Origin: Thermoplasmata archaeon | GTDB taxonomy: Archaea; Thermoplasmatota; Thermoplasmata; Thermoplasmatales; Thermoplasmataceae | DNA: 11,065 nt | Direction: 5' to 3' | Assembly: GCA_021802165.1 (NCBI GenBank) | Contig: JAKAAU010000027.1 | Span: 1 to 11,065 of the forward strand | Shown here: in pieces, positions 1 to 6,290 of the stretch | Layout: each line of letters begins with the position of its first letter | How positions within the stretch are numbered: the first letter of the stretch is position 1 | Program-made: the position numbers and the translations under genes | The notes under the pieces: generated by a model | The model's database searches: none | Told to the model about the DNA's origin: nothing | What the model saw: the letters and a program-made list of their open reading frames with translations, nothing else

Positions 1-1
1 A

Positions 2-466
2 TTACACGCAATCTCGGATTACAGCACAGGGGTCAAATTCCTTTATCCGGTAATGATTCTGGTGGTTCTAACAGTTTTTGTTACAGTGCATTCACGCAAA
101 TTCCGGAAATATGATAATGAGGAGGTTATCCATAAAATAGACCTGCAAATATATGAGACTGATTTTCTTAAGGAGCTTGAATTGATAAAATCCGGTGATT
201 TTTCCCGTTATATTACTATGATAGACAGTGATATGAATAAAATATCCACATTAATGAAGGAATACCGCACCATGGTAAAAAAATACAATAAGTATAATTC
301 TCAGGCAGCTTCGTCATCCAGCAGCATCATGAGGAAGCGTGCAGTTAGATTGAAAGACGAATATCTCATGAATTTACTGCAAGATCTTGAAAGCATGAGG
401 AATCTGAAGATGTCTATAATCAACGAGGAGGTGTATGAGGAATGGAAGAAGAAACAAAAACAGTAA
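2..466 (+). CDS. Membrane-anchored protein with charged helical C-terminal tail, 3' part only
   Basis: The reading frame is open from base 2 to a TAA at 464-466 with no stop before it, so the gene almost certainly begins upstream of the window; the first internal ATG is at 53. The visible 154 residues start with a short stretch, then a hydrophobic segment (about residues 14-30, FLYPVMILVVLTVFV) followed at once by basic residues (HSRKFRKY), which fits a membrane anchor with a cytoplasmic tail. The tail of about 120 residues is rich in Lys, Glu, Met and Leu and looks helical, with a serine run (AASSSSS) in the middle. The last 25 bases overlap the MoxR gene, so the two are co-transcribed. I do not recognise the family. 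Position next to MoxR/DUF58 suggests an envelope component of that module; that is inference. Confidence 0.7.
   Translation, partial: LHAISDYSTGVKFLYPVMILVVLTVFVTVHSRKFRKYDNEEVIHKIDLQIYETDFLKELELIKSGDFSRYITMIDSDMNKISTLMKEYRTMVKKYNKYNSQAASSSSSIMRKRAVRLKDEYLMNLLQDLESMRNLKMSIINEEVYEEWKKKQKQ
425..433 (+). promoter_or_regulatory. Shine-Dalgarno site of the MoxR gene
   Basis: GAGGAGGTG is a near-perfect match to the archaeal anti-Shine-Dalgarno complement and lies 8 bases before ATG 442. It sits inside the end of the upstream gene. It supports internal initiation and fixes the start despite the 25-base overlap. Confidence 0.75.
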
Positions 467-1398
467 GGGATATAGCAATGGATATGGAAACATCAATTGA
501 TGAAAAGGTGATAGGTTCCAGAAGAATAGTCCGCTTCATGCTGATCTCACTTTTCACAAATAACCATATTCTAATGGAGGGAGTACCGGGTCTGGCCAAG
601 ACAATGCTGGCGTCGGAATTTTCAAAGCATTTGGGGCTGCAGTTCAAGAGAATCCAGTTCACCCCTGATATGCTCCCCTCGGATGTAACAGGAAACATGG
701 TTTTCAACCCTGAAACCCGGAAAATGGAATTCAGGGAAGGGCCTGTGTTTTCAAATATTGTTCTGGCCGATGAAATAAACAGAACACCGCCAAAGGTTCA
801 GTCTGCGCTGCTGGAGGCCATGGAGGAAAAGCAGGTTTCAGTTTACGGAATAACCACACAGCTGCCATCACCCTTTCTTGTAATAGCCACACAGAACCCC
901 ATAGAGCAGGAAGGCACGTTCCCGCTTGCAGAGGCATTAATGGATCGTTTTCTGTTCAGGTACTATCTGGACTACCCTGATAGGGAGGATGAGGTGAGAA
1001 TACTTGCATCTGCGTATAAAAATAGTATTCAGGCTTATAGTAAACTCGATTCTGATACGATTATGGGCTTTAGAAAAATGGTTGAAAATGTATACGTCAA
1101 TGAAGATATAATAGAATATATCATAAATATTATAAGGAAAACAAGAGAATCGGACATGGTATTTGTTGGGGCAAGCACGCGTACGGCTGTAAAATACCTT
1201 CACGCAGCCAGGGCAAACGCTCTTTTGAGCGGAAGGAACTATGTGATACCTGAAGATGTAATCTTCATGGCAAAGGAATTACTTAACCACCGTTTAATAC
1301 TGCGTCCTGAGGCCCTGATGGACTCGGACTCAGACTATAAGAAAATCGTGTACAATGTTATAAATTCAATAATTAACTCGGTAGAGGTACCCCGATGA
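442..1398 (+). CDS. MoxR-family AAA+ ATPase
   Basis: A 318-residue AAA+ ATPase of the MoxR type, close to the usual family length. Visible motifs: Walker A GVPGLAKT (residues 47-54), Walker B with LADE (108-111) followed by INRTPPKVQ, sensor 1 ATQNP (149-153), the conserved QEGTFPLAEALMDRF stretch (156-170) and a sensor-2 region with GASTR in the C-terminal helical lid. MoxR ATPases are cytosolic, act as hexamers and help activate or insert cofactors into protein complexes, usually with a VWA-domain partner. Here the partner is the next gene, which overlaps by 4 bases (ATGA). The start is supported by a strong ribosome-binding site, GAGGAGGTG at 425-433, 8 bases before the ATG. The gene overlaps its upstream neighbour by 25 bases. 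Family call is secure; the client complex is unknown. Confidence 0.96.
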   Translation: MEEETKTVRDIAMDMETSIDEKVIGSRRIVRFMLISLFTNNHILMEGVPGLAKTMLASEFSKHLGLQFKRIQFTPDMLPSDVTGNMVFNPETRKMEFREGPVFSNIVLADEINRTPPKVQSALLEAMEEKQVSVYGITTQLPSPFLVIATQNPIEQEGTFPLAEALMDRFLFRYYLDYPDREDEVRILASAYKNSIQAYSKLDSDTIMGFRKMVENVYVNEDIIEYIINIIRKTRESDMVFVGASTRTAVKYLHAARANALLSGRNYVIPEDVIFMAKELLNHRLILRPEALMDSDSDYKKIVYNVINSIINSVEVPR

Positions 1399-2687
1399 TA
1401 AAAAAGCCTGGCTATGCAATACTGGCACTTTTAACATACGGGATCATAGAATCACTGCTGCTTGGCTATAAATATTATATTATACTGGCTGTTTTGCTTT
1501 TTTTTACTGTTGCCTTTGAGGTTATTTATTTCAACATATATGGATCAGGGGTTGTTTCCAGAATATCTGTCAAACGGGAGTCAGATACTGTAAAATTCAG
1601 AAAAAACAGAAAATTCAAAATAACCCTCCATTTTGTAAATGGAAATAAATACCCTGTAACAGTCCATTTCTTTGATGAGGGCATAGATATACTGGAAATT
1701 TCCGGCAATACAGGTGGCAATATAAGGATTCCTGCAAATGGTTATCACGATATAGAATACTGGATAGTTCCCCGGTATATAGGGAAATACCAGTTCGGAA
1801 ATATAAGGATAACAGTATCCGACCTATTCCATATTGCCTCTATTCAGAAAACCTTCCTCAGCAGGTCTGAGATCCATATTTCGCCATCCATGTCAGATAT
1901 AAAATCCAGCAGGAGCGAAATGCTCAGCAGTTTTTTATACACATTCGGAAATCATTATTCACACAAAGTGGGTCAGGGATATAATCTCTACGGCGTGAGG
2001 CCATATACATTCGACGATGACCCGAGATTCATAGTGTGGTCTAGATACGATGAGGCAAACAACAATCTACTTGTGAAACAGATGGAGGAGGAGCGGGAAA
2101 TTACCATAATTTTTATTGTGGATTACAGTACATCCATGAATTATGGATCCAGCGACCGAATATACGACAGGGCAGTGCTGGACATAATCAATTCCTCATA
2201 CTTCATGGTTAAAAACAGGGATAATGTTGGTTTCCTCCTATATTCAGATGCGATAAAGGTTTACATACCTCCTGATAAGGGGGGCAAAAGCATAGAAAGC
2301 CTTGAAAGGGAGGTCTCTGACCTGATACCATCAGGAAATTTCAATCCTCTTAGTGCAATTAAATATCTGGAAAAAAAGCAGAAGAAAAATGCCCTGTTAT
2401 TTCTGATAACAGCCTCATCCAGTGCAGCTGAAAGTATTGGTTACCAGAGAAACCTTACGATTTTTATTGTAAACCACGAATCATATTATGACTATAAGCC
2501 TGAGGGAGAATTTGATGCACTTTTGATACACGATGCAAGGTTCAGGGAGGTCAATAGCCTGGCCAGAACGGCCAGCAGGATAAGAAACAGGGGCGTACGG
2601 TGTGCATATGTGAACAGGAGCAATATGATGCAGAGGATACTCTTTGAGTACAACTACGGGAGGAGCATGAATAAGGGGGCATCGTGA
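1395..2687 (+). CDS. DUF58 / von Willebrand A-like membrane protein
   Basis: A 430-residue protein with two hydrophobic segments at the N-terminus (about residues 8-24 and 27-46), then a beta-rich domain (about 50-165), then the DUF58 signature: GQGYNLYGVRPYTFDDDPR (193-211), IVWSRYDEANNNLLVKQ (213-229), and a VWA-type metal site DYSTSM (243-248, the DxSxS pattern). The rest (250-430) fits a VWA-like fold, but I do not see the later TDG-type motif, so metal binding is not certain. DUF58 proteins are the usual partners of MoxR ATPases and are thought to present or recruit client proteins at the membrane. The ATG overlaps the MoxR stop as ATGA, giving translational coupling. The topology suggested is a short N-terminal hairpin anchor with a large soluble domain. 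Family call is firm; the role is inferred. Confidence 0.93.
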   Translation: MIKKPGYAILALLTYGIIESLLLGYKYYIILAVLLFFTVAFEVIYFNIYGSGVVSRISVKRESDTVKFRKNRKFKITLHFVNGNKYPVTVHFFDEGIDILEISGNTGGNIRIPANGYHDIEYWIVPRYIGKYQFGNIRITVSDLFHIASIQKTFLSRSEIHISPSMSDIKSSRSEMLSSFLYTFGNHYSHKVGQGYNLYGVRPYTFDDDPRFIVWSRYDEANNNLLVKQMEEEREITIIFIVDYSTSMNYGSSDRIYDRAVLDIINSSYFMVKNRDNVGFLLYSDAIKVYIPPDKGGKSIESLEREVSDLIPSGNFNPLSAIKYLEKKQKKNALLFLITASSSAAESIGYQRNLTIFIVNHESYYDYKPEGEFDALLIHDARFREVNSLARTASRIRNRGVRCAYVNRSNMMQRILFEYNYGRSMNKGAS

Positions 2688-2688
2688 A

Positions 2689-3537
2689 ATGGACAGATTA
2701 TCAGTTACAGTGGCAGCAGCAATAATATTCGTTCCTGATTTTATTATGATATTTGCAATGAGGAATTTAATCTACAGCCAGACAATTGTGTATTTTGTTC
2801 TGATTTTTACTGCTGCATTTATACTGATAAAATTTATAAAAATATATGGCATTGTGGTTTTCTTATTGCTGGTACTGGCAGTTCTCCTCCTTTACCTTAA
2901 AACACTTTATGCATATACTACCACTGTTTCAAAATATTTTTTCTACTTTCCTAATATGCCAGTATCGTATAAACTGATTCTTACTGTTATCACCCTTATA
3001 ATAGCTTTTTTTGTAATACAGGGTATATTTTCTACAACGTTCTGGCATTTGCTTTCCTACTATTTTACTGCCACGGGAATGCTGCTGATGCAGATGGCAA
3101 CCCTGGCGTATATGAGGGCCGGAGATATTGGAATAAATACGGTTTCTTACCTCTCCAGCTATAATTATATGTGGGTACTGGAATACCGGTCTGTTATTTC
3201 ACTTCTGGCTCATGGCTACCAGACTTACCTTCCGCTTTACAGGCTGAGCCTTCCACTATCACTGCAACTCTCCGCAGGGTTTGCCATTTCTGTGATAGGA
3301 TCTATTTTCTGGCTTTATGTAAAGGATAGCAAAAGCAATGACAATACAGCCGGTTCCTTCTCTATAGTCCCCGGGGTTATAATTGGATTTATTTTCTTTG
3401 TTTCGCTTCGCTATTTTATACCGGATAGATTTGAATTCCTTTATATGGCTATTGTCATAGTTCTGGTTTTCATTATTATATCCTACAGCAACAGAAAGGG
3501 CAGGGACACTTCTATAAACATTGAAGGCGAACAGTGA
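2689..3537 (+). CDS. Unrecognised polytopic membrane protein (about 8 TM segments)
   Basis: A 282-residue protein made almost wholly of hydrophobic segments, at about residues 5-24, 31-49, 53-70, 96-114, 118-138, 192-211, 226-244 and 248-265. A polar, aromatic loop (about 141-190, rich in Tyr) separates the first five from the last three, and the C-terminus is short and charged. No catalytic motif or known family signature is visible, and no transglutaminase or DUF4129-like domain, which often accompany MoxR/DUF58 genes. The ATG follows the DUF58 stop by one base, with a G-rich site (AGGGGG, 2674-2679) nine bases before the start. It is therefore the last gene of the operon and probably a membrane component of the same module. 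The coding call is strong because of the operon spacing and full length; the function is unknown. Confidence 0.85.
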   Translation: MDRLSVTVAAAIIFVPDFIMIFAMRNLIYSQTIVYFVLIFTAAFILIKFIKIYGIVVFLLLVLAVLLLYLKTLYAYTTTVSKYFFYFPNMPVSYKLILTVITLIIAFFVIQGIFSTTFWHLLSYYFTATGMLLMQMATLAYMRAGDIGINTVSYLSSYNYMWVLEYRSVISLLAHGYQTYLPLYRLSLPLSLQLSAGFAISVIGSIFWLYVKDSKSNDNTAGSFSIVPGVIIGFIFFVSLRYFIPDRFEFLYMAIVIVLVFIIISYSNRKGRDTSINIEGEQ

Positions 3538-3569
3538 ATTTCTTCTACAGCTACGGCATGATGTCTCCA

Positions 3570-3585
3570 GCTTTACTTTTAAAGC
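3570..3585 (+). other. Small hairpin downstream of the MoxR/DUF58 operon
   Basis: GCTTTA and TAAAGC form a 6-base-pair stem around a CTTT loop, 33 bases after the stop of the last operon gene. It is weak and AT-rich. It could help end transcription, but archaeal terminators depend mainly on T-runs, so I give it little weight. Confidence 0.25.
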
Positions 3586-3671
3586 ATACCGTGGCACTGA
3601 AACTATGCAAATAAAAGCAAAAATTTATAGTTAATGCATGTATTATATATTATCATAGCCCAGTAATAAAA

Positions 3672-3743
3672 AACATGGTTTACCATCCAGCAAAAAGCTG
3701 GTGTAGTCCCATCAGCATTGCTGAAAGATGGTATAACCCTGTT
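3672..3743. terminator. Branched stem with two inner hairpins at a convergent gene end; candidate bidirectional terminator
   Basis: The two ends pair over about 15 base pairs: AACA/TGTT, GGTT/AACC and TACCATC/GATGGTA, interrupted by one T-C mismatch and one bulged T. Inside sit two hairpins: CCAGC-AAAAA-GCTGG (3687-3701) and CAGC-ATT-GCTG (3713-3723). The whole folds as a three-way junction. On the minus strand it begins at the TAA of the rhodanese gene and is followed by six T residues (3673-3668). On the plus strand a T5 run follows at 3754-3758. It lies between two convergent genes, so a terminator working in both directions is the simplest reading. A small inverted-repeat element or a structured RNA are alternatives. 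The pairing is seen directly; the function is inferred. Confidence 0.5.
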
Positions 3744-4056
3744 AAACAAGTGGTTTTTCCTCTATTTCCCATCCATATAATCCATTGTATAAATTATAAA
3801 CATTTTCTATTCCATTCTCCTCCAGGAATTTTCCAGTATAGTAGCTTCTATGGCCTGAACTGCATACAAGAACTATTTTTTTGCCCTCATATTTTTTTAC
3901 AATGGAAATATCATTAAAAATATCGTACATAGGGGCAAGAATGGATCCTTCGATGTGCCCTGCTTCGTATTCGAACGGTTCCCTGACATCAATGATGACA
4001 CATTCATCCCTGGCAACCATATCTGAAACCTCATCGGGAATTATGTTCAAAACCAT
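3742..4056 (-). CDS. Stand-alone single-domain rhodanese-like sulfurtransferase
   Basis: A 104-residue protein, the normal size for a single rhodanese domain. Motifs: IIDVREPFEYEAGHIEGS (about 21-38) with the conserved DVRE and GHI(E/P)GS elements, and the active-site loop CSSGHR (65-70) with catalytic Cys65, followed by the usual C-terminal NGLYGWE (91-97). Such proteins carry sulfur as a persulfide on the cysteine and act in the cytosol in sulfur transfer or thiosulfate/cyanide handling. The frame stays open back to an ATG at 4173, but those 39 extra residues look nothing like rhodanese. The start at 4056 is chosen because it matches the domain and because a TATA box lies 24-25 bases upstream, giving a leaderless mRNA. 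It appears to be its own transcription unit. The physiological sulfur donor and acceptor cannot be read from sequence. Confidence 0.92.
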   Translation of the reverse strand: MVLNIIPDEVSDMVARDECVIIDVREPFEYEAGHIEGSILAPMYDIFNDISIVKKYEGKKIVLVCSSGHRSYYTGKFLEENGIENVYNLYNGLYGWEIEEKPLV

Positions 4057-4076
4057 GATATGTAATTTCAACTCAA

Positions 4077-4084
4077 TATTTAAA
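4077..4084 (-). promoter_or_regulatory. TATA box of the rhodanese gene (leaderless)
   Basis: Reading the minus strand, TTTAAATA is a strong archaeal TATA match. Its centre is about 24.5 bases from the A of ATG 4056, the normal distance from box A to the transcription start. The mRNA would therefore begin at or next to the start codon. This argues against the longer ORF starting at 4173. Confidence 0.65.
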
Positions 4085-4250
4085 AAATAAGTTCCTTTTA
4101 AGGCTAATGCAACGGCTTTCTTGTTTTCTATGTAAGCATACCACTGGCATTGCCTCATATACTGCCGGTACATACATGCAGTAAAGCCTGTTATATCATT
4201 TTAGTTCAATATTATTTTCTATTAAATGTCATGGGCTTCATCATATTCAT

Positions 4251-6164
4251 TTATGCCTTCTGATTATGCGAGTATGAAGAGTATTCCATCAAGGTTATAA
4301 CCATCTCTGCATGGCTCCACACCAGGGGCGAAACTGAGTGTGGCTGGCCTGTATATGGATTTATCTGCTCTGAGAAAATCCCTGATTTCTGCCTGTGTGA
4401 TTTTACCCATTCTATCAGCGACCATCCTCTCTCCAGATCGCCGGTTTTCATGAAATACCTTGCCATCCATAGTGTTGTGATGATCCACGGGTTTCCAGGC
4501 ACATTGCTGTCCTCCTTAATTCGCATATAGTTGTCATTCTCATATCTTGCTATTCCACCGACCCCGTTAACCCAGAGTTTTTCCATGATAGCCTCCATTG
4601 TGCTAACAACCCTCGAATCCTGTGGCTCTTTCATTCCGAAGATAACTATGGATGACAGGGCACTATCCACGGTAAAATCAGGTTTTCCACCAATTATTGC
4701 CCTTGCATATCTTCCGTATTCTTCTGAATAAAACTTTTCCTCGAATGCCTCATACATCCTTGTTGCTGCAGCAGAATATTTTTTTGATAGGTCCTGATCC
4801 CCGAAAACACTGGCGAAATTAGAGGCCGCTTTGAGAGCCGCAAAGGTTGTTGACACGGTGTATGCATGTATTCCGTATCTTTCCTCCCACAGGTCAAATG
4901 ACTCCCTTGGAAGCCCGTCCTCGTTTACAAAAGACGTCATGAATTCGGCTGCCTTTATAACAAGGCCCTCATAGAAAGGTGCCGTGAAGCCGATGTCATT
5001 GTATCTCCGGAAATATTCCCAGAGTACCCATACAAGGAGGGCGGTTTCATCCTCCTGAATGGGGTATATCTCCCTGCCATTGATAATGTGCGGAAGCCAG
5101 CTGCTTGCCAGATGGCCATCCATATTATATTTATGTTGCATAAAGCCCTGTTCGGTAATCAGGGATGTGGAGAGTCCAAAAAATTGCCTGGCTGTCTGGG
5201 AATGGCCTGCAATACTAAGTGCATATGCGGCCACTGCTGCGTCCCTGGGCCACATGTAATAATAACCATCATGGCTCATTTTCAGTATATCACTGTCAGA
5301 GGAGGCTGCTATTGACCCAAGTACGTTTGAATGGCTCTTTATAATGAAAAGCGACCGCCTGAAGAGTGCGTTTGTATCCGGGTCAAGATTCGGGGAAATC
5401 TTTGATGACCATAGCTCCCAGTAGTTGGTTGTTCTCCGCTCCAGTTTTCTCAGATAATCCAAATTTATATTGCTCTTTATCTTCTGTATTTCTTTATAGC
5501 CCTCCCCGGCTATAATATAATAATAAACAGAGAATTTCTTTCCTGGGTCGATATCTATTGAGTGCCTCAAAACTGAGTCCACGGAACCTATTGATACAGG
5601 GTTCATTGAAAGCTCATTATCTTCCGCGTCTTTCCAGGTCCCCTTGAGCGTTCCTGTGTCCTTTATGCCGGTGGCATACTGGTCGAGGGTCTTATTATTA
5701 TCATCAAGTGTTGATGCAAGAAAATACCTGTTCTCCTTGTAATGCACAACACCGCCAAGATCAGGATAAAATGCGGCAGTGTCCCCTATATCGTTTCCAT
5801 AAATGTAAAAATTCTGATGGAAAAAGAATTTAACATTCTTTCTTGTGTTAGAAGCGTTTGTAATATTTATGTGCCGTAGATAAATATTGGTGTACATATC
5901 CACCATATCAAGGCTTTCAAAATCTATCCCGGCCATGGGATAAAAAACAGTGCCCACCATTGTATGGTCATAATAATCCATAAATTTCAAACCATTCCTA
6001 TCAAGCCACAAAAAATTTCCATCTATAGAAAGGCCGTACATAAAAGGATGGCCACCAGAATGATTTTCAGATGCATATTTTGAATAATAAAAGTCCGTTA
6101 TACGGTAATCCTCATCAAATGTTAATAGCATTCTACCGTTTCCCAGTGGAAGGTATCTAACCAT
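4251..6164 (-). CDS. GH15 glucoamylase (cytosolic, archaeal type)
   Basis: A 637-residue GH15 enzyme: an N-terminal beta-sandwich domain (about 1-230), a linker helix region and an (alpha/alpha)6 catalytic barrel (about 265-630). Visible motifs: DGYYYMWPRDAA (299-310, substrate-site W-P-R-D), SFDLWEE (422-428) with Glu427 as likely general acid, and IFSEQINP (596-603) with Glu599 as likely general base, followed by PLVWSHAEM (613-621). It would release glucose from the non-reducing ends of alpha-glucans. No signal peptide is present, so it acts inside the cell. GH15 trehalases of Thermoplasma are an alternative, but YYYMWPRD is the glucoamylase pattern rather than the YCWLRD-like pattern of trehalases. 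The gene diverges from the glycogen operon. The start has a TATA box at the leaderless distance. Family is certain; substrate is very likely maltodextrin or glycogen. Confidence 0.93.
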   Translation of the reverse strand: MVRYLPLGNGRMLLTFDEDYRITDFYYSKYASENHSGGHPFMYGLSIDGNFLWLDRNGLKFMDYYDHTMVGTVFYPMAGIDFESLDMVDMYTNIYLRHINITNASNTRKNVKFFFHQNFYIYGNDIGDTAAFYPDLGGVVHYKENRYFLASTLDDNNKTLDQYATGIKDTGTLKGTWKDAEDNELSMNPVSIGSVDSVLRHSIDIDPGKKFSVYYYIIAGEGYKEIQKIKSNINLDYLRKLERRTTNYWELWSSKISPNLDPDTNALFRRSLFIIKSHSNVLGSIAASSDSDILKMSHDGYYYMWPRDAAVAAYALSIAGHSQTARQFFGLSTSLITEQGFMQHKYNMDGHLASSWLPHIINGREIYPIQEDETALLVWVLWEYFRRYNDIGFTAPFYEGLVIKAAEFMTSFVNEDGLPRESFDLWEERYGIHAYTVSTTFAALKAASNFASVFGDQDLSKKYSAAATRMYEAFEEKFYSEEYGRYARAIIGGKPDFTVDSALSSIVIFGMKEPQDSRVVSTMEAIMEKLWVNGVGGIARYENDNYMRIKEDSNVPGNPWIITTLWMARYFMKTGDLERGWSLIEWVKSHRQKSGIFSEQINPYTGQPHSVSPLVWSHAEMVITLMEYSSYSHNQKA

Positions 6165-6183
6165 GCTACCTTATAATGTATGT

Positions 6184-6194
6184 GGTTTAAAACC
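6184..6194 (-). promoter_or_regulatory. TATA box of the glucoamylase gene inside an inverted repeat (leaderless)
   Basis: On the minus strand the element reads GGTTTTAAACC. Its AT core centres 24-25 bases before ATG 6164, which implies a leaderless transcript. The arms GGTTT and AAACC are a perfect inverted repeat around one central base, so a dimeric regulator could bind on top of the TATA box. A second TATA-like sequence, TATAAAAT on the minus strand (about 6210-6217), would give a short leader instead. Confidence 0.5.
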
Positions 6195-6262
6195 TTTCCT
6201 AATTGATATTTTATACCTGCTTTTTGTGATTTCTGATTTTTAGACTGTTAAATCTCGCAATG

Positions 6263-6270
6263 TTTATTAG
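6263..6270 (+). promoter_or_regulatory. TATA box of the debranching enzyme operon (leaderless)
   Basis: TTTATTAG centres 24.5 bases before ATG 6291, the same spacing seen at the rhodanese and glucoamylase genes. No ribosome-binding site precedes this ATG, which fits a leaderless mRNA. It would drive the three overlapping genes from 6291 to 10344. Confidence 0.5.
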
Positions 6271-6290
6271 TAAAATAAGGTTATGATTTC

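Noticed and set aside
3259..3597. 112-residue minus-strand frame over the end of the eight-segment membrane protein
   Set aside because: It lies mostly antisense to a convincing membrane-protein gene, has no domain signature and no good promoter.
3558..3600. TGATG and CTGA pair after the membrane-protein gene, like a C/D guide RNA
   Set aside because: The C box is imperfect and there are no internal D' and C' boxes; probably chance in a short spacer.
3672..3743. Branched stem read as a tRNA, TPP riboswitch or hammerhead ribozyme
   Set aside because: It lacks the conserved core sequences of each (no T-loop, no CTGAGA, no CTGANGA plus GAAA in the right places).
3675..3917. 80-residue plus-strand frame across the branched stem and the rhodanese gene
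   Set aside because: It is antisense to the rhodanese coding region and its start falls inside the stem structure; no protein-like features.
4057..4173. N-terminal extension of the rhodanese frame to an ATG at 4173
   Set aside because: The extra 39 residues do not resemble rhodanese and would run through a good TATA box (4077-4084) placed for a start at 4056.
4225..4250. ATGATGA on the minus strand just after the glucoamylase stop, like a C box of a C/D guide RNA
   Set aside because: No CTGA D box or paired D'/C' boxes at suitable distance, so a guide RNA is not supported.
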